From contig NC_064767.1 in NCBI RefSeq assembly GCF_011397635.1, positions 20,510,537-20,574,536 on the forward strand: a DNA stretch of 64,000 nt, written 5' to 3'. Shown piece by piece: positions 58,924 to 64,000 of the stretch; positions within the stretch are counted from its first letter, which is position 1, and the number at the start of each line of letters is the position of its first letter. Made by a program: the position numbers and the translations under genes. The DNA comes from Epinephelus fuscoguttatus. Its lineage: Eukaryota; Chordata; Actinopteri; Perciformes; Serranidae. The notes beneath the pieces were generated by a model. It was not told the origin of the DNA. It saw only the letters and a list, made by a program, of their open reading frames with translations, and did no database searches.

Positions 58924-59526
58924 AGTAAAACTTCAATTAAAAGCCTAGTCCTAATTCAATGCCCAGTCCCCTTCACTAGCCAGGTGTAGCTACACATTTT
59001 GACTAATAAAGGCTTGTCTCAGGTAGAAGCCTGGTCTGGTTGCCAAGCAGTTCATTATTATAGAAGGTCTTTGAACCAGATTGCTGACTACCCACTTGAG
59101 ATTTTGTTTAGATCGCACATACAAATATGAATGTTTAAAGTTTTGTCAATATTGAGATGCTACACATTGTTAGCTCGGTTGATTTCATTTTACTGAAACC
59201 ATGAGCACCAGAGACTACTGTAAATCATTCAGATTTACCTGCATGACGAAAAAACAAGTGGTGACTCCCTTCTTCTGAAGCTAACAAAGTCAGAATATGT
59301 CAATGTGTTATAACGCAACAAACTGGCAAGCCTAATTTTTATACAAGTAATATTCATACTGGTTAAAACAAATAATTTGATTGTTTTTCCCATCTTTGCT
59401 GAGCAACTGTTTGGTGTAATAGAAATTAAAGGTCCATCCAATATAGATGCCTGTCCCAAATATAAGCCTGTTAATTTCAGTGATGTAACCAAATAGTAGC
59501 CTGGGCTATTAACTGAAGTTTTGTGG
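58924..59526. mobile_element. MITE with about 22 bp inverted ends
   Basis: Left end aaaacttcaattaaaagcct, right end gggctattaactgaagtttt. Inverted, the right end reads aaaacttcagttaatagccc, 17 of 20 matching. 603 bp. The single open frame inside on the minus strand has no recognised domain. Confidence 0.75.
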
Positions 59527-62059
59527 TAACCCTCCAAGGGTGTAGCACAAAATTCTGGGCCCTGTTCATAAGCACTCTCTTCGGGGCTCTTTCTTTCTTG
59601 ATCCATGTCTCATTCATGCATCTTTTTAATTTTTTTCACCGTTTTCTTTTGCTCCCTTTTCTGTCTTTCTTTCTTTTCATTTTTGAAACCCCGATTTCCC
59701 TTTCTTGGGGAAAGAAATGACGGTGTACATTGATTCTTCAGCAGCATAAGCAGTCACTTGGTTGGCTCTGGCTGCATTTAGAGACGAATCAAGCACAGGA
59801 GTGGCGTAAACCATTTTGCGCCTTTAAGGGGTGAGAGGGGCCACAGAGACAACACATTCTCATTCCGACCTTGTCACATATCGCTGCTTGGTTGTGGACT
59901 TTCCATGTCTACATATGATGTGCAAGGTAGGCTGGGTGGGTCTGTTGTTTGAAATTCTTGGATACCTGTTAAATGCATTATGTCTTTTCAAAATACACAT
60001 CCATTTTCACAGGAAGTGTACAGTTTGCATACAGTCTCTTTCAAAATAAACATACTATGTCAATAAAGCACCATGAATTGACATTTTTTTCCTTCCACAA
60101 CAAACGTACTTGGTTATGTTTAGCCAACACACGTGGTTGAGTTCAGGCAACAAAAGCAGGTGGTTAGATTTAGAAAAAAAATAACAGGGTTTGGCTTTAC
60201 AGTCATACAGGAAGTGAACTCCTGCCTTCCGGCCAGGTGAAAGTCAATAATTGTTGGGTACATCCACCACCCAACTTGGACTTTTTGCCCCCTTAACTTA
60301 TGTTGAGTCCTGCCATGTTTCCCCCCTGACTCCATCAGGTGCTGTTACACATCCTGCTGATGTGAAAGGATGGCTTTTCTTTGTCAGTGTCTGACACAGA
60401 AGTCACTGCCAGTATTCAACAACTTAAGAATGAGACTGGGTTGGCAGAGAGCTTCCACTATTTTTTATACAAAGTTCAGTCTTTCAATAGATTTAGTCAG
60501 CCAATTTTAATTTAGTTACAGTGCAAATTACAAATAAAAATTGCAAACAACACCAAACTTTTCATTTCAGGCTTTTCAAGGACATCCCTCCCATTTGGGC
60601 CCTGGGTAATCAGTCCCCCTTTTCCCTGTATATGACACCCCTGAGACTCCCTATTATGGAAAAAAAACCTCTTATGTCACAGTACATACTTAGTGCAGAA
60701 AACATAATGACATACATGCAATATAATAAAATTAATCTTGTCTATTGGAATGGAAGGATTGCAGACAAAGCAGCTGCATACTATGACCTACATTACAGAT
60801 ATTCCACTAAATCTTTCCAAAACTTTGTTAAACATAATGAGTCAAGGATTTTATTCAATCAAGTTCACTTTAATTCAGTAGAACTTTACTTAGAGAATGC
60901 TTCAATTACAGTAACACAAATTACAGTAACAACAATTAACGTTCACAAACCATTAACAACCAGAACCACCAGTTGGTTTCCAGGTCACACTGGGCCCAGT
61001 TTTTCAATAAAGTATTAAATATCAGTCAAAATATTTAAAATATACAAGATATAAAGTGTTTAGGGAGCAAAAGCAAAAAACAGTGCCTACTAGAGTAACA
61101 ATAGAAGTAAGATAGGTACCAGAGTTACTCAAAATGAACTAACATGGTTTCCTGATAATCAATGTTATATTGTATATGATATGTCAATGAGAAGTAGTGA
61201 TTCTGAGAAAATGATATCGCACTACACTGCCAAGTGATCATAATATTAAAAAGTAATATTGCACATGATGTTGAGCAAATAGTTGGATGAGTCTCGGGCC
61301 ACTTATGAAGGCTGAGCCAAAGACATTCATCTGACGTTCTCTGGATCAACTGACACTTGTACAAATTCTTTAGAGCATAAAACATCCTCGGGGCAGTCAG
61401 ATGTTTGTAGCCAATCACATGTTGTCCACCTCTCACGCCCATGGTTTCCAACAACTCATATCCTCCATGACAAACACCCAAACACCGCCCCTAGTGTGTC
61501 ACTGCATGGTGCTGCTTTCAAATACCCCAACGAAGCTCCGATTTTTGGGTTCCAACTTCTGTGCGACTGATTTGACTGTTTGTTTGAATTTTCTCAAATT
61601 TTGAAAAAAAATGAACATTGAGCTGGAGTGGAGACAGGATAAGTCTTTTATTAATGCCCAGAAGGGAAATTTGGTTGTTGCAGCAGCACACGGACAGAAA
61701 TAGTACAGATAAATTGAGGAGTTAATAAATTATAAGAGGCATAAAAACTAAAATGAGAATAGAAGTAAAAATATAAACCATATCTGAGCAATACAAGTGA
61801 CAGTGGTGTGACTGATAGTTGAAAAGTCAGATTGTGTAGTGTAGCCTATGTACAGCAGACCAATATATGAGTAAATAATGATACTTATCAATATAGTAGC
61901 ATAAGAGAAAGTATTTTAGGATATAGAGTATATTATGTAACAAAACATGATAACACATTGACATTATATTGTGTAAAATAGTGTGAGATATAGGATATAG
62001 TGCTGTGTAAGGTGAAATGTGGTTGAGTAGGGAAACAGAAAATTATTTACCTTGTGAAA
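59527..62059. other. Divergent intergenic region, no gene recognised
   Basis: AT-rich, with a ggttatgtttag..aggtggttag repeat fragment at about 60110-60240 and a fish repeat fragment (cttttattaatgcccagaag) near 61645. Two open frames of 165 and 118 codons (60521-61018 plus strand, 61125-61481 minus strand) show no recognised domain and were not called as genes. Confidence 0.5.
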
Positions 62060-62169
62060 GCTGTGTTTTACGACACTTCTCAGTGTAAGCGAAGGCAGCC
62101 CAGGTCTACCCGGTTGTGCTGTGATATTGAGAGGTCATACATTTTCGAAAAACAAAGAAAGCACAGCAG
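62060..62169 (+). other. Candidate noncoding first exon of the next rightward gene (possibly sfxn3)
   Basis: The sequence ends AAAGAAAGCACAGCAG with consensus donor gtaagt (62170). It has a few CpGs and no long ORF. In human, SFXN3 starts divergently from PDZD7 on this side. Assignment rests on synteny only. The 5' limit is not defined, and the tctcag at 62076-62081 could make it an internal exon. Confidence 0.35.
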
Positions 62170-62990
62170 GTAAGTCTCAGTGCTGACTGAATTCACATAT
62201 TTAGTGAATTTAAACCACGATACGACTAAGTTAATATTTACTCCGCCTTGATGTGTGTCCTTGTAACGCTGTCTAAACTGCTAGCACAGTAGTTAGCTTG
62301 TAAACTACCTGGCTAGCTGGCTACTAGACGTTAGTTTACCCAGAGAGCACTGAAGTGGTTTGTTTTGATGGCGTGAAAATGCTGTTTTAATGTCTTGTCT
62401 AGCTAATATTTAATGTTGTGGGGATGTTATTTAGGGTTAGTGTCCTGTTTGGGCATTCAGTACTCCACTGTGTGTGTTCAGTGGTGTTATCAGCTAGCTA
62501 GCTTGCTAGCTTGTTAGCATGCCTGCATTCGTTAGCCGGCTTGCTGACAGGAACCGGCAGCGTGTCGTGACTTCCTCAATCCCATCTGTCACCATGTGTG
62601 TCACGCTATTTCTTTGATCAGCTACTTTCAAGGTGACACAACAAATCAGTTTGGCTCTGTCAGTAGTTAGATGCTCTGTCTTTTAGGTTATTCAAGTGTA
62701 TTTGGCAGGAGCAAAGCAACAACTAGAGCTTGTTTATGTGTTCAGCAAAATGTGTAAAATTTGTGTCTTTGAATGCACCATCTTTGTTGTTATCTCGCCC
62801 TGAAGGTATTTCCTGTACCCATTTGTATTTTGCAGATGTTACCAGATGTGTTCATGGTCTTGTTTTGGCCTGAACACTGTAGGACTGCTGCATAATAAGC
62901 ACATTGGCCTACATACCTGAAATAGTTTAGTAACAGTACTCCAGTCCACAGAGGTGTGTCTCGGTCACCTACTGAATACTTACAAAGGTA
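62170..62990. other. Unique sequence after the candidate first exon
   Basis: Probably intron of the next gene. Includes gctagctagcttgctagctt near 62491-62516, a short tandem GCTAGCTT run. No coding exon seen. Confidence 0.4.
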
Positions 62991-63673
62991 AAGAGCTGAG
63001 ACTATTAGTCAATACTTGCTTAGTCAATTAACCGCAAAGAAATGGGCATTTTTCATTACTCAAGGAAAAACGTCTGGTATTTACTTGTTCCAGCCTCTCA
63101 AATATGAGGATTTGCTGCTTTTCTTTTTCTTAAGTGACAGTAAATTAATAGTTAATAGTTAGTCACACAAAAAGCCTTTTCAAGAAATCACTTTGGGCTT
63201 TAGGAAATCATGGTAGACATTAGGATTGCAGCGACATACCAGTTGCAAGGTATATTGTGATATGACAGGTGATGGTTATCATACTGAGTACATTTGCTTA
63301 TCTATGATACTGAAAAAGAAACACAATTGGACGCTGAGTCTCCCGTTTATTTTGGTCATTTTCAAAGGGGAGACTTTTTACGCATACTTCCGTTAAGAAA
63401 ATGGTTTCAAGTTTTAATTATAGTAATGAAACGTTTGTTCAACTAACAGTAATGCTTCTGTTTTCATTCCTTTAAGGGTCATTTGGACTGATAATAATAT
63501 GAATTAAGTAACACTGTGATACCACAAAACAGTAATATTTTTTGAGACGTACACCAGCATTTTGTATAAAAGGCATTTTTCACAATGTGCTAACATTTTA
63601 GAGTAAAATTAATCAATCAAGAGAATAATGGGCAGATTAATCAACAATGGAAATCGTCATTAGTTGTAGCCCT
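62991..63673. mobile_element. hAT-like MITE with a nested element
   Basis: Left end agagctgagactattagtcaa, right end gtcattagttgtagccct, with the body phrase gaggatttgctgcttttctt and a final gggcagattaatcaacaatg typical of this family. A second element (taggattgcagcgacatacc..tattgtgatatgac) appears inserted at about 63218-63540. Confidence 0.65.
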
Positions 63674-63768
63674 ATGTGGTGGTTTGTTCAACAAACACCT
63701 CGAGAGCTAACCTACATTTCAAGCACCGTTTGTTTCTCAGTGTAGTTCATTTTATCTTGTGCTCACAG

Positions 63769-63809
63769 CCTCATGCTGATACAAGATGTTTGAGTTCAGC
63801 CTCAGTCTG
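63769..63809 (+). other. Possible 41 bp exon with an ATG
   Basis: The acceptor ttatcttgtgctcacag and donor gtacgt bracket 41 bases containing ATGTTTGAGTTCAGCCTCAG (ATG at 63786). No family match; may be a 5' UTR exon of the rightward gene or chance. Confidence 0.2.
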
Positions 63810-64000
63810 GTACGTACTTTCGCTTTAAAGAACCTTAAATTTGAAAAGATAACAGCATGCCTGCAACGGTTTTGAATTTTACTCAGTGAGAACAATTAGA
63901 GCACTTTATCAATGTGTCACTGTGTCCTTCATATTTTAAAATATATTTAGACAGAGGCAGAACATGTAATGGCATGTAAACCTGGTCAGCTTGTCTGTTT

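Noticed and set aside
59235..59606. 123-codon minus-strand open frame
   Set aside because: Most of it lies within the MITE delimited by inverted ends at 58924-59526 and runs past its edge.
60521..61018. 165-codon open frame
   Set aside because: AT-rich, no domain recognised, no splice sites or coding-like composition. Probably a chance frame or repeat remnant.
61125..61481. 118-codon minus-strand open frame
   Set aside because: No recognised domain and no flanking gene structure. Its start GYELLETMGVRGG looked protein-like, but the remainder degenerates.

Overview
The window is vertebrate nuclear DNA, most likely from a ray-finned (percomorph-type) fish. The genes are split by GT-AG introns, the intergenic DNA is AT-rich and full of CA/TG microsatellites, and many dispersed elements are of kinds common in fish genomes: tRNA-derived SINEs, hAT-like MITEs, a LINE 3' end and several unnamed families.

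Two complete protein genes can be read. On the + strand, seven coding exons between 26438 and 31602 encode a 785-residue Lzts2 (leucine-zipper tumour suppressor 2, LAPSER1). On the - strand, fifteen coding exons between 57219 and 35804 encode a 982-residue Pdzd7, the three-PDZ scaffold of hair-cell stereocilia ankle links related to whirlin and harmonin. The two genes converge tail to tail, with about 1.2 kb between their inferred polyadenylation sites. The same order and orientation, followed by SFXN3 on the + strand, is found at human 10q24.31. A noncoding first-exon candidate with a strong donor at 62170, pointing rightward near the window end, could therefore be the start of sfxn3, but no sfxn3 coding exon lies in the window.

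Region by region: 1-10700 holds no recognised gene and many repeats, with one exon-like open segment at 5674-5789. A purine-rich stretch ending in a consensus donor at 11224 may be the untranslated first exon of lzts2, which would make 11225-26404 its first intron. 26405-34525 is the lzts2 body and its roughly 2.9 kb 3' UTR, which starts with a 52 bp CA repeat directly after the stop codon. 35700-58300 is pdzd7, with introns of 0.1-3.8 kb carrying most of the repeats. 58300-64000 is the divergent intergenic region towards the next gene.

The two genes have separate known roles: Lzts2 acts in beta-catenin nuclear export and katanin restraint, Pdzd7 in the Usher-type stereocilia complex. They are not an operon or a pathway unit. 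I found no new biological system. The most useful leads are the full exon models, the alternative in-frame pdzd7 start, the candidate regulatory elements in lzts2 introns, and the unexplained exon-like segments.
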